Assembly: GCA_947457615.1 (NCBI GenBank)
Contig: CANGWK010000004.1
Span: 62,001 to 126,000 of the forward strand
DNA: 64,000 bases
DNA from: Flavobacteriaceae bacterium
GTDB taxonomy: Bacteria > Bacteroidota > Bacteroidia > Flavobacteriales > Flavobacteriaceae
Direction of reading: 5' to 3'
Shown: piece after piece, positions 20,112 through 30,407 of the stretch
Position numbering within the stretch: position 1 is the stretch's first letter
Layout of the letters: each line of letters starts with the position of its first letter
Translations under genes and position numbers: made by a program
Notes under the pieces: model-generated
What the model saw: only the letters and a program-made list of their open reading frames with translations
Told to the model about the DNA's origin: nothing
The model's database searches: none

Positions 20112-20135
20112 AAAGACGACCGCTAAGTCGTCTTT
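20112..20135. terminator. Terminator of icd
   Basis: aaagacgac-cgctaa-gtcgtcttt. Confidence 0.75.
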
Positions 20136-20154
20136 GATATTAGTAAATAATTGG

Positions 20155-21378
20155 TTATCCCAATTTCACATCTAAATTTTCTTTAATTGCGGCTAAAAAA
20201 CCTTCGGTAGTTAAGTAATCCGATGAAGTTAATCCTTCTGGTTTTACTAACATTGCTAAGTCTTTAGTCATCTTACCGCTTTCAACAGTTTCAACGCATA
20301 CTTGTTCTAATTTCAAACAAAAATCAATTAATTCTTGATTTCCGTCCAATTTACCTCGGTGCTCTAAACCTCTAGTCCAAGCAAATATAGATGCAATTGG
20401 GTTGGTAGAAGTTGCTTTTCCTTGTTGGTGTTGTCTGTAATGACGCGTTACTGTTCCGTGGGCTGCTTCTGCTTCAACAGTTTTTCCATCCGGAGTAACC
20501 AAAACAGAAGTCATTAATCCTAAAGAACCAAATCCTTGTGCTACCGTATCCGATTGAACGTCACCATCGTAGTTTTTACAAGCCCAAACAAATCCACCAT
20601 TCCATTTCATGCAGGAAGCAACCATATCATCTATAAGTCTGTGCTCATAAATCATTCCGTTAGCCTCAAAATCTGTTTTGTAAGTCGATTGGTATACTTC
20701 TTCAAAAATATCTTTGAAGCGTCCATCATAAGCTTTTAATATTGTATTTTTTGTAGAAAGATATAAAGGCCATTTTTTGGTAAGTGCCATTTGAAAAGAA
20801 GAATGTGCAAATCCGTAAATACTTTCATCGGTATTGTACATTGCCATTGCAACGCCATCTCCTTGAAAATCATACACTTCCCAAGATTGTGTTTCTCCCG
20901 TTTCCGATACAAAACTCATTGTTAGTTTTCCTTTTCCTTTAATAACTGTATCGGTTGCTTTGTATTGATCTCCAAAAGCGTGACGACCAATAACAATTGG
21001 TTTAGTCCATCCTTGAACATAACGAGGTACGTTACTCATAATGATAGGTTCTCTAAAAACAGTTCCACCAACTATATTTCGGATAGTTCCGTTTGGAGAT
21101 TTCCACATTTTAGATAAGCTGAATTCTTTTACACGCTCCTCATCTGGAGTGATGGTGGCGCATTTAATTCCAACATTATATTTTTTTATTGCCTCAGCAG
21201 AGTCAATCGTGATTTGATCTTTAGTAGCTTCGCGGCTTTCAATTCCTAAATCGTAGTATTTAATATCTAAATCAAGATACGGAAGGATTAATTGTTCTTT
21301 AATAAAGCTCCAAATAATTCGAGTCATTTCATCGCCATCCAATTCAACTACTGGATTGGCTACTTTAATTTTTGCCAT
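20155..21378 (-). CDS. icd: NADP-dependent isocitrate dehydrogenase
   Basis: [89 protein letters not shown]. Confidence 0.96.
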   Translation of the reverse strand: MAKIKVANPVVELDGDEMTRIIWSFIKEQLILPYLDLDIKYYDLGIESREATKDQITIDSAEAIKKYNVGIKCATITPDEERVKEFSLSKMWKSPNGTIRNIVGGTVFREPIIMSNVPRYVQGWTKPIVIGRHAFGDQYKATDTVIKGKGKLTMSFVSETGETQSWEVYDFQGDGVAMAMYNTDESIYGFAHSSFQMALTKKWPLYLSTKNTILKAYDGRFKDIFEEVYQSTYKTDFEANGMIYEHRLIDDMVASCMKWNGGFVWACKNYDGDVQSDTVAQGFGSLGLMTSVLVTPDGKTVEAEAAHGTVTRHYRQHQQGKATSTNPIASIFAWTRGLEHRGKLDGNQELIDFCLKLEQVCVETVESGKMTKDLAMLVKPEGLTSSDYLTTEGFLAAIKENLDVKLG

Positions 21379-21540
21379 TTTTATAAGATTTAATCTTTGT
21401 TTATTCTAAATTTTTGAGTGTGCAAATATAATAATAAGATACCAATTTCATAACGGTTACATAACGAAATCGATTGAATTATGAATTTAATATTTAAAAG
21501 CAGATTAATTAGGAATTTGATAATTTGAACACACATTTTT

Positions 21541-21589
21541 CAGTTCATAAAAAAAGTCCCAAATAAATTGAGACTTTTTTTATGAACTG
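21541..21589. terminator. Long terminator hairpin after rplS
   Basis: cagttcataaaaaaagtc-ccaaataaattga-gactttttttatgaactg, 18-bp perfect arms. Confidence 0.85.
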
Positions 21590-21600
21590 AAAGTTTAGAA

Positions 21601-21951
21601 TTATCTTCTTCTTTCTTTGATTTTTGCTTTTTTACCAGTAAGTTCTCTAAAGTAGTAGATACGAGCTCTACGAACTTTTCCTCTTTGGTTAACTTCAACT
21701 TTTTGTAAAGCTGGCATGTTTACCGGGAAGATACGCTCTACACCAACTGCACCAGACATTTTACGAATTGTAAAAGTTTCAGTCATTCCTGAACCTTTTC
21801 TTTGAATAACAACTCCTTTGAAAAACTGAGTTCTTGTTTTTTCACCTTCTTTAATTTCGTAGAAAACAGTGATAGTATCACCAGCTCCGAATGCAGGGAA
21901 ATCTTTTTTTGTTGATAATTCGTTATTAACGAAATCTACTAAATTTGCCAT
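21601..21951 (-). CDS. rplS: 50S ribosomal protein L19
   Basis: FPAFGAGDTITVFYEIKEGEKTRTQFFKGVVIQRKGSG...TFTIRKMSGAVGVERIFP. Confidence 0.97.
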   Translation of the reverse strand: MANLVDFVNNELSTKKDFPAFGAGDTITVFYEIKEGEKTRTQFFKGVVIQRKGSGMTETFTIRKMSGAVGVERIFPVNMPALQKVEVNQRGKVRRARIYYFRELTGKKAKIKERRR

Positions 21952-22079
21952 TTTTAATGCTAATTATGGTTTAAAATCTGAGCAACATTCACGGTTTTCG
22001 CCAGAGGTTAGTCAAATGTGGGTGCAAAGATAATTAATAATTGATAATTAACAATTAATAATTGATATTTTTCCAGTTA

Positions 22080-22757
22080 TTAAAGGTCTAATAAATCGGG
22101 TCTTCTATTTTTAGTGTGTTCATACGCCATATCATCCCGCCATTGGTCTATTTTAGCAAAGTGTCCGCTGGTTAAAACCTCGGGTACTTTCCATCCATTA
22201 TAATTTGCAGGTCTTGTATAAATTGGTCCTGAGAGTAATCCGTCTTGAAAACTATCCGTCAATGCCGAAGTTTCATCACTTAAAACCCCAGGAATTAATC
22301 GGATTATAGCATCGCAAAAAACGATAGCGCCAATTTCACCACCACTTAAAACATAATCTCCAACAGAAATTTCTTTAGTAATAAAATGATCGCGAACCCG
22401 CTGATCCACCCCTTTATAATGTCCGCAAAGAATTATAATATTTTCATACATCGAAGCGGTATTTGCCATTTTCTGATTCAAAGTTTCTCCATCCGGCGAC
22501 ATATAAATGACTTCGTCGTATTCTCTTTCGCTTTTTAAATGGCTAATACAAGCATCTATTGGTTGAATCGTCATCACCATTCCTGCGCCACCACCAAACG
22601 GATAATCATCCACCGATTTTTGTTTGTTGGTTGTATAATCCCTCAAATTATGAAAATGAACTTCCACTAATCCTTTTTCAATAGCGCGTTTCATGATTGA
22701 AGCTTCAAAAGGACTGTGTAATAATTCGGGAAGTATAGTAATGATGTCTATTCGCAT
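22080..22757 (-). CDS. trmD: tRNA (guanine-N1)-methyltransferase
   Basis: [48 protein letters not shown]. Confidence 0.97.
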   Translation of the reverse strand: MRIDIITILPELLHSPFEASIMKRAIEKGLVEVHFHNLRDYTTNKQKSVDDYPFGGGAGMVMTIQPIDACISHLKSEREYDEVIYMSPDGETLNQKMANTASMYENIIILCGHYKGVDQRVRDHFITKEISVGDYVLSGGEIGAIVFCDAIIRLIPGVLSDETSALTDSFQDGLLSGPIYTRPANYNGWKVPEVLTSGHFAKIDQWRDDMAYEHTKNRRPDLLDL

Positions 22758-22783
22758 TTGGCAAAGATAAATATTTATTTTTT

Positions 22784-22862
22784 AGGAGCTATTCCCGCTA
22801 TTCATTGCAATCTTTTCTTTTTTGAAGAAAAAAAGAAAAGGATTTCCATTTCTATCGGGGCT
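22784..22862 (-). repeat. Dispersed intergenic element, copy A (conserved ends, variable hairpin core)
   Basis: Minus strand AGCCCCGATAGAAATGGAAATCCTTTTC...GAAAAGATTGCAATGAATAGCGGGAAT matches the ends of the element at 30208-30300. Confidence 0.75.
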
Positions 22863-22885
22863 AAAAGAGAAAAATACTTTTGGAT

Positions 22886-23674
22886 TTATTTTTTAGTCCC
22901 TTTTATAGAATAAACCATTGGGATTTTATTTTCAAAGCATTTAATTCGGAATTTATTTGGTTCGAATTCTTCAGTTTCATTAAAACAATTATAAGGCGAA
23001 TAATTATATTCGTTAAAACAATTTATCTCTAAACCACTATTAATTAAACTATTTAAAATATCCGAAATTGGATGATTCCAGCCTATAGATTTCGCATAAA
23101 GGGCAGCATCTCTCTCAGCATAAGTCCCGGTTTCTTCTTCTATTATTGGTTCAACATTAAAATAATTATAAAAAACTTCCTTAAAATGATTGTCGTACAT
23201 CCAAACAACCGGATGAAAATCGGCCATAATAAATTTGCCATCAGGCTTTAAAAAATGCGAAACCACATTTGCCCATTTATCCAAATCAGGAAGCCAACCA
23301 ATAGTTCCGTAACTGGTAAAAACAATGTCAAATTTCTCATCAATAAACTTTGGAGTGTCATAAATATCACAGCAAACAAAAGAAGTATCTAAGTTTAATT
23401 TTGCTGCTATTTCTCTGGCTCTATCAATAGCTTTGTCTGATAAATCAATACCTGTTGCTTTTGCTCCCATTCTGGTAAAGGTCATGGTATCTTGGCCAAA
23501 GTGGCATTGTAGATGTAAAATCTTTTTATTGGATATATCACCCAAAAGTTCTAACTCAATAGAATTCAAAGTGGACTTTCCCTCCAAAAAGCCTTTCATG
23601 TCATAAAATTCGGAAGCAATATGCACGTCGGTTTTGTTATTCCAAGTTTGCTTATTAATGTTTATGTAATCCAT
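22886..23674 (-). CDS. Class I SAM-dependent methyltransferase
   Basis: ISNKKILHLQCHFGQDTMTFTRMGAKATGIDLSDKAIDRAREIA. ATG at 23674 (MDYININKQTWN) preferred over GTG 23686. Confidence 0.9.
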   Translation of the reverse strand: MDYININKQTWNNKTDVHIASEFYDMKGFLEGKSTLNSIELELLGDISNKKILHLQCHFGQDTMTFTRMGAKATGIDLSDKAIDRAREIAAKLNLDTSFVCCDIYDTPKFIDEKFDIVFTSYGTIGWLPDLDKWANVVSHFLKPDGKFIMADFHPVVWMYDNHFKEVFYNYFNVEPIIEEETGTYAERDAALYAKSIGWNHPISDILNSLINSGLEINCFNEYNYSPYNCFNETEEFEPNKFRIKCFENKIPMVYSIKGTKK

Positions 23675-23803
23675 CTTTTCTTTCACTTTTTCTATTTATT
23701 AAACCTAAAACTGCGGTTATTTTAGTTTATTCAAAGGTACAATTTTGAAGTTTATATTCAATAATATATTAAATTTGCATCCTAATAAAAAAAATAATAA
23801 GAA

Positions 23804-24736
23804 ATGGAAAACGGAATATATGCTAAATTCAACACCACTAAAGGTGCAATTATAGTCAAATTAACACACGACTTAACCCCAGGAACTGTTGGAAATTTTG
23901 TAGGTTTGGCCGAAGGGCAACTTGAAAATTCAGCACGACCAATGGGAAAACCTTATTATGACGGACTTAAATTTCATAGAGTAATTCCAGATTTTATGGT
24001 TCAAGGTGGTTGCCCACAAGGAGTTGGAACTGGAGGCCCAGGATATAGTTTTGAAGATGAGTTTCATCCAACTTTAAAGCACGATAAACCAGGAGTTTTA
24101 TCTATGGCAAACTCAGGCCCTGCGAGTAATGGATCGCAGTTTTTTATTACCCACGTACCAACTAATTGGTTAGATAATAAACATACCGTTTTCGGAAATG
24201 TTATTGAAGGTCAAGATGTGGTAGATGCAATTGGTCAAGGCGATAGCATTGATACCATCGAAATCTTAAGAGTAGGAGCAGAGGCTGAAAAATGGAATGC
24301 AATTGAAGCTTTTCGAACATTTGAAGGATCGAGATTAAAAAGAATAGAAGAAGCTAAAAAACTAGCCGAAGAAACGATGGAAAAACTAGCCGCTGGTTTT
24401 GATAAAACAGAAAGTGGTTTACGATATAAAATGATTCAAAAAGGGTCTGGAAAACAAGCAGAAAGCGGTAAAACTGTTTCCGTTCATTATGAAGGTTCTC
24501 TTGAAAGTGGAAAGGTTTTTGATTCTTCTTACCCAAGAAAAAAACCAATTGAATTTCGTCTTGGTCAAGGCCAAGTTATTGAAGGTTGGGATGAAGGTAT
24601 TGCTTTGTTGCAAGTTGGAGATAAAGCACGTTTTGTTATTCCGGCTTATTTAGGATATGGAGAAAGCGGTGCTGGTGGTGTAATTCCTCCTAATGCTACT
24701 TTGATTTTTGACGTTGAGTTAATGGACGTTAAGTAA
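23804..24736 (+). CDS. Cyclophilin-FKBP fusion peptidyl-prolyl isomerase
   Basis: N-terminal cyclophilin ([48 protein letters not shown]) and C-terminal FKBP ([22 protein letters not shown]...[29 protein letters not shown]). Confidence 0.95.
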   Translation: MENGIYAKFNTTKGAIIVKLTHDLTPGTVGNFVGLAEGQLENSARPMGKPYYDGLKFHRVIPDFMVQGGCPQGVGTGGPGYSFEDEFHPTLKHDKPGVLSMANSGPASNGSQFFITHVPTNWLDNKHTVFGNVIEGQDVVDAIGQGDSIDTIEILRVGAEAEKWNAIEAFRTFEGSRLKRIEEAKKLAEETMEKLAAGFDKTESGLRYKMIQKGSGKQAESGKTVSVHYEGSLESGKVFDSSYPRKKPIEFRLGQGQVIEGWDEGIALLQVGDKARFVIPAYLGYGESGAGGVIPPNATLIFDVELMDVK

Positions 24737-24829
24737 AAGTCTTAATAAATTATGATTACTAAGTTAAAATCAATCCTGATAGATAATTCTATTGGGATTT
24801 TTTTATATTTACTTTATTAAATATAATTT

Positions 24830-25159
24830 ATGATTAATTGGAATGATTTTGAGAAAGTAGAAATGCGAGTAGGGACGATTACTGCAGTTATTGATTTTCC
24901 AAAAGCTATAAAACCAGCTTACCAATTAATTATTGATTTTGGTGAAGAAATCGGAATTAAAAAGGCTTCGGCGCAAATTACCAAGCGCTATTCTAAAGAA
25001 GATTTAATTGGTAAACAGATTATTGCAGTTATAAATTTTCCCAAAAAACAAATAGGCAAATTTAATAGTGAATGTTTGGTTCTTGGTTCTGTAAATGGAG
25101 AAGATGTTGTTTTAATAACTTCCGATTCGAAAGTCAAAAATGGCTCGCGAATAGAATAA
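24830..25159 (+). CDS. CsaA-like tRNA-binding protein
   Basis: WNDFEKVEMRVGTITAVIDFPKAIKPAYQLIIDFGEEIGIKKASAQIT...YSKEDLIGKQIIAVINFPKKQIGKFNSECLVLGS. Confidence 0.9.
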   Translation: MINWNDFEKVEMRVGTITAVIDFPKAIKPAYQLIIDFGEEIGIKKASAQITKRYSKEDLIGKQIIAVINFPKKQIGKFNSECLVLGSVNGEDVVLITSDSKVKNGSRIE

Positions 25160-25212
25160 AAAAAAGTCCAAAACCTTTTGATTCTGAACTTAATTATTTT
25201 TCAAATGATACC

Positions 25213-25626
25213 CTAAATATCATCAAAATTAATATCAGTAAAATTTTTTTCTACTTGTGGGGTTTCCTCCTGATTATCTGAAGTGTAATCTCTTTTAAAA
25301 TCTTTTTGGTGTCTTTCTGAGATTACTTCTTCCCCTTTATTATTTAAAACAAACGATGTCATTTCTTCTAGAATTTCTTTAAAAGCAGTGAAATCTTCTT
25401 TGTACAAATAAATTTTATGCTTTTTAAAATGAAACGAACCATCTTCTTCTGTAAACTTCTTGCTTTCGGTGATAGTGATGTAATAATCTTCGGCTTTGGT
25501 AGCACGAACATCAAAGAAATAAGTTCTTCTTCCTGCTCTTAATACTTTAGAAAAAATCTCTTCGTTTTCTAACATGTCGTTTTCTCTCATAATCGTTCTG
25601 TCAATTAGTAATTTTTCTAATTCCAA
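25213..25626 (-). CDS. DUF3276/PUR-domain family protein
   Basis: KVLRAGRRTYFFDVRATKAEDYYITITESKK...FHFKKHKIYLYKEDFTAFKEIL. Start uncertain; the track start is TTG and internal Met is more plausible. Confidence 0.82.
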   Translation of the reverse strand: MELEKLLIDRTIMRENDMLENEEIFSKVLRAGRRTYFFDVRATKAEDYYITITESKKFTEEDGSFHFKKHKIYLYKEDFTAFKEILEEMTSFVLNNKGEEVISERHQKDFKRDYTSDNQEETPQVEKNFTDINFDDI

Positions 25627-25657
25627 AAATGCTAAAAAAAATAGTACTATGCAAGAA

Positions 25658-27421
25658 TTATATTATTTCTTTTTCAGAAAGTTGTTTATTATACAATTCT
25701 TTATAATAACCTTCTTGTCTTATCAATTGATTATGAGTCCCTTCTTGGATAATTTCTCCCTCTTCCAGTATAATTATTTTGTCGGCATTTTTAGCAGAAG
25801 AAACTCTGTGGCTAACAATTATGGTTGTCTTATCTTTAGAAATTTCAAGTAAATTATTCAGGATAGTCTCTTCGGTTTCAGTATCCACAGCCGAAAGACA
25901 ATCGTCTAAAAGTAAAATTTCAGGATTTTTTATTATTGCTCTTGCAATAGAAACGCGTTGCTTTTGTCCTCCTGAAAGCGTTATGCCACGTTCTCCTAAG
26001 ATGGTTTCGTATTGCTGGTTGAATTGGATAATATTATCGTGAACTGCTGCTTTGGTAGCCGCTTCAATAACTTCTTGGTCACTTGCATTTTCTTTGCCAA
26101 ACTTTATGTTGTTTATAATACTATCTGAAAATAAAAAAGCATCTTGTGGTACTATTCCAATGCTTTCTCTAAGGTCTGTTAAATTAACTTTTGCCAAAGG
26201 AGTTCCGTCCATAGTTATAGAACCCTGTTTCACATCGTGCATTCGAGTTATTAAAGATAGAATACTTGATTTCCCTGAGCCAGTTTTACCTAAAATCGCT
26301 AATGTCTCCCCTTTTTTTACATTAAATGAAATATTTTTTAATGCTATAATGTTGGTGTCTTCATAAATAAAACTAACATTTTTAAATTCAATATCTCCTC
26401 TAATGAAAGTTTTTTCAGAAGTTGTATTTTTAATTTCTGGTTCTGTCTTTAAAAATTCATTAACTCTTTTTTGTGAAGCTTCTGCTTCTTGAATTAGCGA
26501 TGAAACCCAACCAATAGATGCAACTGGCCAGGTTAGCATGTTTACATATAGAATAAATTCGGCAATAATTCCAATGTTTTGAATCTCCGGATCGTGTGCG
26601 ATATACATCATTCCTCCAAAGTAAATAACTATCAAATTACTAATTCCAATTAAAGTAACCATTAAAGGACCAAAAAGCGATTGTATTTTTGCCAATTTCA
26701 AGCTTTTAGCTTTACTCTCTTGGGCTAGTTCGGTAATAATATCTTGATTTTTTTTTTCTAACGAATAGGCTTTTATTACTCGAATTCCAGAAAAAACCTC
26801 TTGGGTGTAACTTGATACTTTTGATAAATATTGCTGAAAAATAGTGCTACGTGTATTGATTTCTTTACTTAATTTATAAATAATATAAGATAAAATTGGT
26901 AACGGTAGTAAGGTGTACAAGGTCAATTTAGGCGAAACATTGTACATATAAATTATTACAACTGTAAAACGAATTACTGTATTAATAGTGTACATAACCG
27001 CAGGACCTACATACATCCTTACTTTGGCAACATCCTCACTAATACGGCTCATTAAATCACCTGTTCGATTGCGTTTGTAAAAATTTTGATCTAAAACTTC
27101 ATAATGTTTAAAAACTTCATTTTTTAAATCGAATTCTACATGTCTTGACATCACAATTAATGTTTGGCGCATAATAAAAGTTAGTAGCCCAGCAATAATT
27201 GTAGTTCCTATTACAAGTAATATATTTTCAATAAGTTGGCTTTTCACGCTATCCAATCCTATAGCGTTTTTTTGAAATTCTTCAATAGCTTTGAAGGATT
27301 TGCTAATTAGTTTTGGAGTGAAAAGAGAAAATATTTGTGCGACAATTGTGATAAAAATACCCAATAAAAAACGGTATTTATATTTGATAAAATATTTATT
27401 TAAATATTGTAATTCCTTCAT
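25658..27421 (-). CDS. ABC transporter, fused permease/ATPase
   Basis: ABC TM domain then GKTGSGKSSIL, LSGGQKQRVSIARAI, LLDDCLSAVD. Confidence 0.93.
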   Translation of the reverse strand: MKELQYLNKYFIKYKYRFLLGIFITIVAQIFSLFTPKLISKSFKAIEEFQKNAIGLDSVKSQLIENILLVIGTTIIAGLLTFIMRQTLIVMSRHVEFDLKNEVFKHYEVLDQNFYKRNRTGDLMSRISEDVAKVRMYVGPAVMYTINTVIRFTVVIIYMYNVSPKLTLYTLLPLPILSYIIYKLSKEINTRSTIFQQYLSKVSSYTQEVFSGIRVIKAYSLEKKNQDIITELAQESKAKSLKLAKIQSLFGPLMVTLIGISNLIVIYFGGMMYIAHDPEIQNIGIIAEFILYVNMLTWPVASIGWVSSLIQEAEASQKRVNEFLKTEPEIKNTTSEKTFIRGDIEFKNVSFIYEDTNIIALKNISFNVKKGETLAILGKTGSGKSSILSLITRMHDVKQGSITMDGTPLAKVNLTDLRESIGIVPQDAFLFSDSIINNIKFGKENASDQEVIEAATKAAVHDNIIQFNQQYETILGERGITLSGGQKQRVSIARAIIKNPEILLLDDCLSAVDTETEETILNNLLEISKDKTTIIVSHRVSSAKNADKIIILEEGEIIQEGTHNQLIRQEGYYKELYNKQLSEKEII

Positions 27422-27613
27422 TTTATTATTTTATCCTAGATAATTATAGTTCTTAATTTGTTAATTACGTAAATATTATGCAATTTGTATTGTTCAATAA
27501 TTATTTAATTGATTTAATAATTTGCTAATTAAAACTAAAATAGGCGAATTATTTTGAATAATAATTTAAATTTACACCGACTTATTGATAAAATCGCAAT
27601 CCAAAAATTTTTT

Positions 27614-28720
27614 ATGACTACAGAAATCACTACAGCTAAAGAACTTCAAAAAATGGATCCTGTATTTGGTCAATTATCTTTTGATAATCATGAACAAATT
27701 GTTTTTTGCAACGACAAAGATACAGGATTAAAAGCAATTATTGGTATTCATAACACTGTTTTAGGACCTGCATTAGGAGGAACAAGAATGTGGGATTATA
27801 CCAACGAATGGGAAGCATTGAATGATGTTTTGCGACTATCTCGAGGAATGACCTACAAAGCTGCAATTACTGGCTTGGATCTTGGCGGTGGAAAAGCAGT
27901 AATTATTGGGGATTCTAAAACCCAAAAAACGCCTGAAATGATGCGTAAATTTGGAGAATTTGTAAACTCACTTTCAGGAAGATACATTACTGCTGAGGAT
28001 GTTGGTATGGAAACTGCCGACATGGATACTGTTAGAGATGTTACACCTTATGTGACTGGAATTTCTGAATCTCGTGGTGGCTCAGGAAACCCATCACCTG
28101 TAACTGCTTACGGCGTTTATATGGGTATGAAAGCAGCAGCAAAATACCAATTTGGATCGGATAATCTTGACGGAAAGAAAATTCTAGTTCAAGGTATTGG
28201 ACACGTTGGAGAAACTTTAGTAGATTATTTAACTAAAGAAGGTGCTATTATTCAAATTGCTGATATTAATAAAGCAAGAATGCAGGAAGTTTGTACAAAA
28301 TACGGGACTACTATTTACTCTGGAAGCGATTTATATACAGCCGATGTTGATATTTATGCACCTTGCGCTCTAGGAGCTACAATTAATGACGAAACAGTAT
28401 TTAAAATTAAGGCTAAAGTGATTGCAGGTGCGGCTAATAATCAGTTAGCAAATGAAAATGTTCATGGTCTAATTCTCCATGAAAGAGGCATTATTTATGC
28501 TCCCGATTTCTTGATTAATGCTGGAGGAATTATTAATGTTTACTCTGAAATCGCTAATTATGATAAAGTAGAAGCAATGCGTAGAACTGAAAATATCTAT
28601 AATACAACTTTAGAAATTTTTGCTTATGCTAAAGAACATAAATTGACTCCTCAAAAAGCTGCTATGGAAATTGCTGAAATTAGAATTGCACAAAGAAAAA
28701 AAGAAAAGGACAATATATAG
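27614..28720 (+). CDS. Glu/Leu/Phe/Val dehydrogenase family protein
   Basis: GIHNTVLGPALGGTRMWDY, RGMTYKAAITGLDLGGGKAVIIGD, AEDVGMETADMDTV. ATG 27614 preferred over TTG 27554. Confidence 0.93.
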   Translation: MTTEITTAKELQKMDPVFGQLSFDNHEQIVFCNDKDTGLKAIIGIHNTVLGPALGGTRMWDYTNEWEALNDVLRLSRGMTYKAAITGLDLGGGKAVIIGDSKTQKTPEMMRKFGEFVNSLSGRYITAEDVGMETADMDTVRDVTPYVTGISESRGGSGNPSPVTAYGVYMGMKAAAKYQFGSDNLDGKKILVQGIGHVGETLVDYLTKEGAIIQIADINKARMQEVCTKYGTTIYSGSDLYTADVDIYAPCALGATINDETVFKIKAKVIAGAANNQLANENVHGLILHERGIIYAPDFLINAGGIINVYSEIANYDKVEAMRRTENIYNTTLEIFAYAKEHKLTPQKAAMEIAEIRIAQRKKEKDNI

Positions 28721-28809
28721 TTTAATGTTTTAAAAATAGTTTTATTTTTGCAAAGCGAAAGAGTAATCTTTCGCTTTGTTTATTTTATACAAATTAAAAG
28801 TTCTTATCC

Positions 28810-29751
28810 GTGCTAAACAGAAGACATATTAGAATTAAAGTCATGCAATCCATTTATGCAATGCACCAAAGTGGATCTGATAATCTTGAAAAACAAGAAA
28901 AGTTTTTACAAGCCAGTATAGAAAACATAGTTGATTTATACTTAATTATGCTGTCTTCTTTAGTAGAAATACGTAAAAAAGAAATGGAATACCAGATTCT
29001 TGCACAGCAAAAACATCTTGCAACTCCAGAAGAACGAAACCCCAATTTGCGGTTTATAAATAATCCAATTTTAGTGGCCTTAGATGCTAATAATTCGTTG
29101 AGTATAGCTCTTGAAAATCGAAAAATAAATAATTGGCAAGCTAATGATGATACTATTTTAATGCTTTTGCAAATAATTAAGCAAAGTGAATTGTATCAAA
29201 AATACATGACTAAAAAGGCGGTAACTTTTGAGGAAGAACGCTTTTTTGTTGCTGATATGTTTTCAGAATTGATTGCGCCAAATGAAAAATTATATTCTTA
29301 CTTAGAAGATTTTAAACTTACTTGGGTAGATGATATTCCGGTAGTGAATACCCAAATATTAAAGCAGTTAAAACAAATTACTCCGGAAGAGCAATCGCTT
29401 AAAGTACCTCCAATTTATAAAGATGCTGAAGATAAAGACTTTGCAGTTGATTTGTTTAGAAAAACAGTTTTAAACGAAACCGAATTGGCTAAAGAATTTA
29501 TTGATAAAACTCCAAATTGGGATATTGATCGTATTGCCGAATTGGATACAATAATTATGAAAATGGCAATCTGCGAGTTCTTGAAATTCCCATCCATTCC
29601 GTTAAAAGTTACAATAAATGAATATTTAGAATTGGCAAAAGAATATTCTACGCCAAAAAGTAGTATTTTTATCAACGGAATTTTAGATAATTTAGTAAAA
29701 GATTTCCAATTAAAAAATAGAATTAATAAAGTCGGAAGAGGCTTAATGTAA
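28810..29751 (+). CDS. nusB: Transcription antitermination protein NusB (GTG start)
   Basis: LNRRHIRIKVMQSIYAMHQSGSDNLE; C-terminal IDRIAELDTIIMKMAICEFLKFPSIPLKVTINEYLELAKEYSTPKSSIFINGILD. Confidence 0.93.
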   Translation: MLNRRHIRIKVMQSIYAMHQSGSDNLEKQEKFLQASIENIVDLYLIMLSSLVEIRKKEMEYQILAQQKHLATPEERNPNLRFINNPILVALDANNSLSIALENRKINNWQANDDTILMLLQIIKQSELYQKYMTKKAVTFEEERFFVADMFSELIAPNEKLYSYLEDFKLTWVDDIPVVNTQILKQLKQITPEEQSLKVPPIYKDAEDKDFAVDLFRKTVLNETELAKEFIDKTPNWDIDRIAELDTIIMKMAICEFLKFPSIPLKVTINEYLELAKEYSTPKSSIFINGILDNLVKDFQLKNRINKVGRGLM

Positions 29752-29781
29752 ATCAAAATTTAAAAACAAAAATTAAAAGTT

Positions 29782-30057
29782 ATGGAACAAATAAGTCAGT
29801 TTTTACCGTTTATTTTAATGTTCGTGGTTATTTATTTCTTTATGATATTACCACAACAAAAGAAGGCTAAGAAAGAAAAAGAGTTTGAAAGCACTTTAAA
29901 AGTAGGAGATAGAATTATCACAAAAAGTGGCATTCACGGGAAAATTTCTGAATTAGCAGAAACTACTGTGGTTCTTGAAACAATGTCTGGAAAATTAAAA
30001 ATGGAACGTTCTGCAATTTCGTTAGAAATGAGTGCTTCGTTGAATAAGAAAGCTTAG
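29782..30057 (+). CDS. yajC: Preprotein translocase subunit YajC
   Basis: LPFILMFVVIYFFMILPQQKKAKKEKEFESTLKVGDRIITKSGIHGKI. Confidence 0.95.
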   Translation: MEQISQFLPFILMFVVIYFFMILPQQKKAKKEKEFESTLKVGDRIITKSGIHGKISELAETTVVLETMSGKLKMERSAISLEMSASLNKKA

Positions 30058-30207
30058 TCAATTAGGAATTAAGAATATCGTAATTCTTAATTTATTATCG
30101 GTAGTTATCATTTAAACCAATGTTTTAAATTCATTGGTTTTATTTTTTCCATTCCTTTGGTTTTCTCTTGTTTGGAATTTTATTTTATTACAATACCATA
30201 ACCGTAT

Positions 30208-30300
30208 AGCCCTGACAGAAGCGGAAATCCTTTTTTAACTCCAACAGAGTTTTAACTCTGTCGGAGTTTAAAAAGATTGAAACGGATGGCAGGAATTGCA
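30208..30300 (+). repeat. Dispersed intergenic element, copy B
   Basis: AGCCCTGACAGAAGCGGAAATCCTTTTTT-[aactccaacagagttttaactctgtcggagttt]-AAAAAGATTGAAACGGATGGCAGGAATTG. Same ends as copy A at 22784-22862, different hairpin core. Confidence 0.8.
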
Positions 30301-30354
30301 ATTACTGATACTGCCCGAAAGTTTCGCTTCTAAAAATTTATTAGTATAAAAAAA

Positions 30355-30385
30355 TCCACAAATTTCAGTTTATGAAATTTGTGGA
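30355..30385. terminator. Terminator downstream of pepT
   Basis: tccacaaatttc-agtttat-gaaatttgtgga. Confidence 0.75.
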
Positions 30386-30407
30386 ATTATTATAAAAATC
30401 TTTCTAC

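Noticed and set aside
19562-20175. ORFs 19562-19747 (-), 19878-20105 (+) and 19951-20175 (+)
   Set aside because: All overlap tmRNA; the RNA gene explains the sequence better.
22020-22075. gataattaataattgataattaac repeats near trmD
   Set aside because: Simple A/T-rich repeats with no clear symmetry or conserved partner in the window.
25779-26366. Plus-strand ORFs inside the ABC transporter gene
   Set aside because: Antisense shadow of a conserved ABC ATPase.
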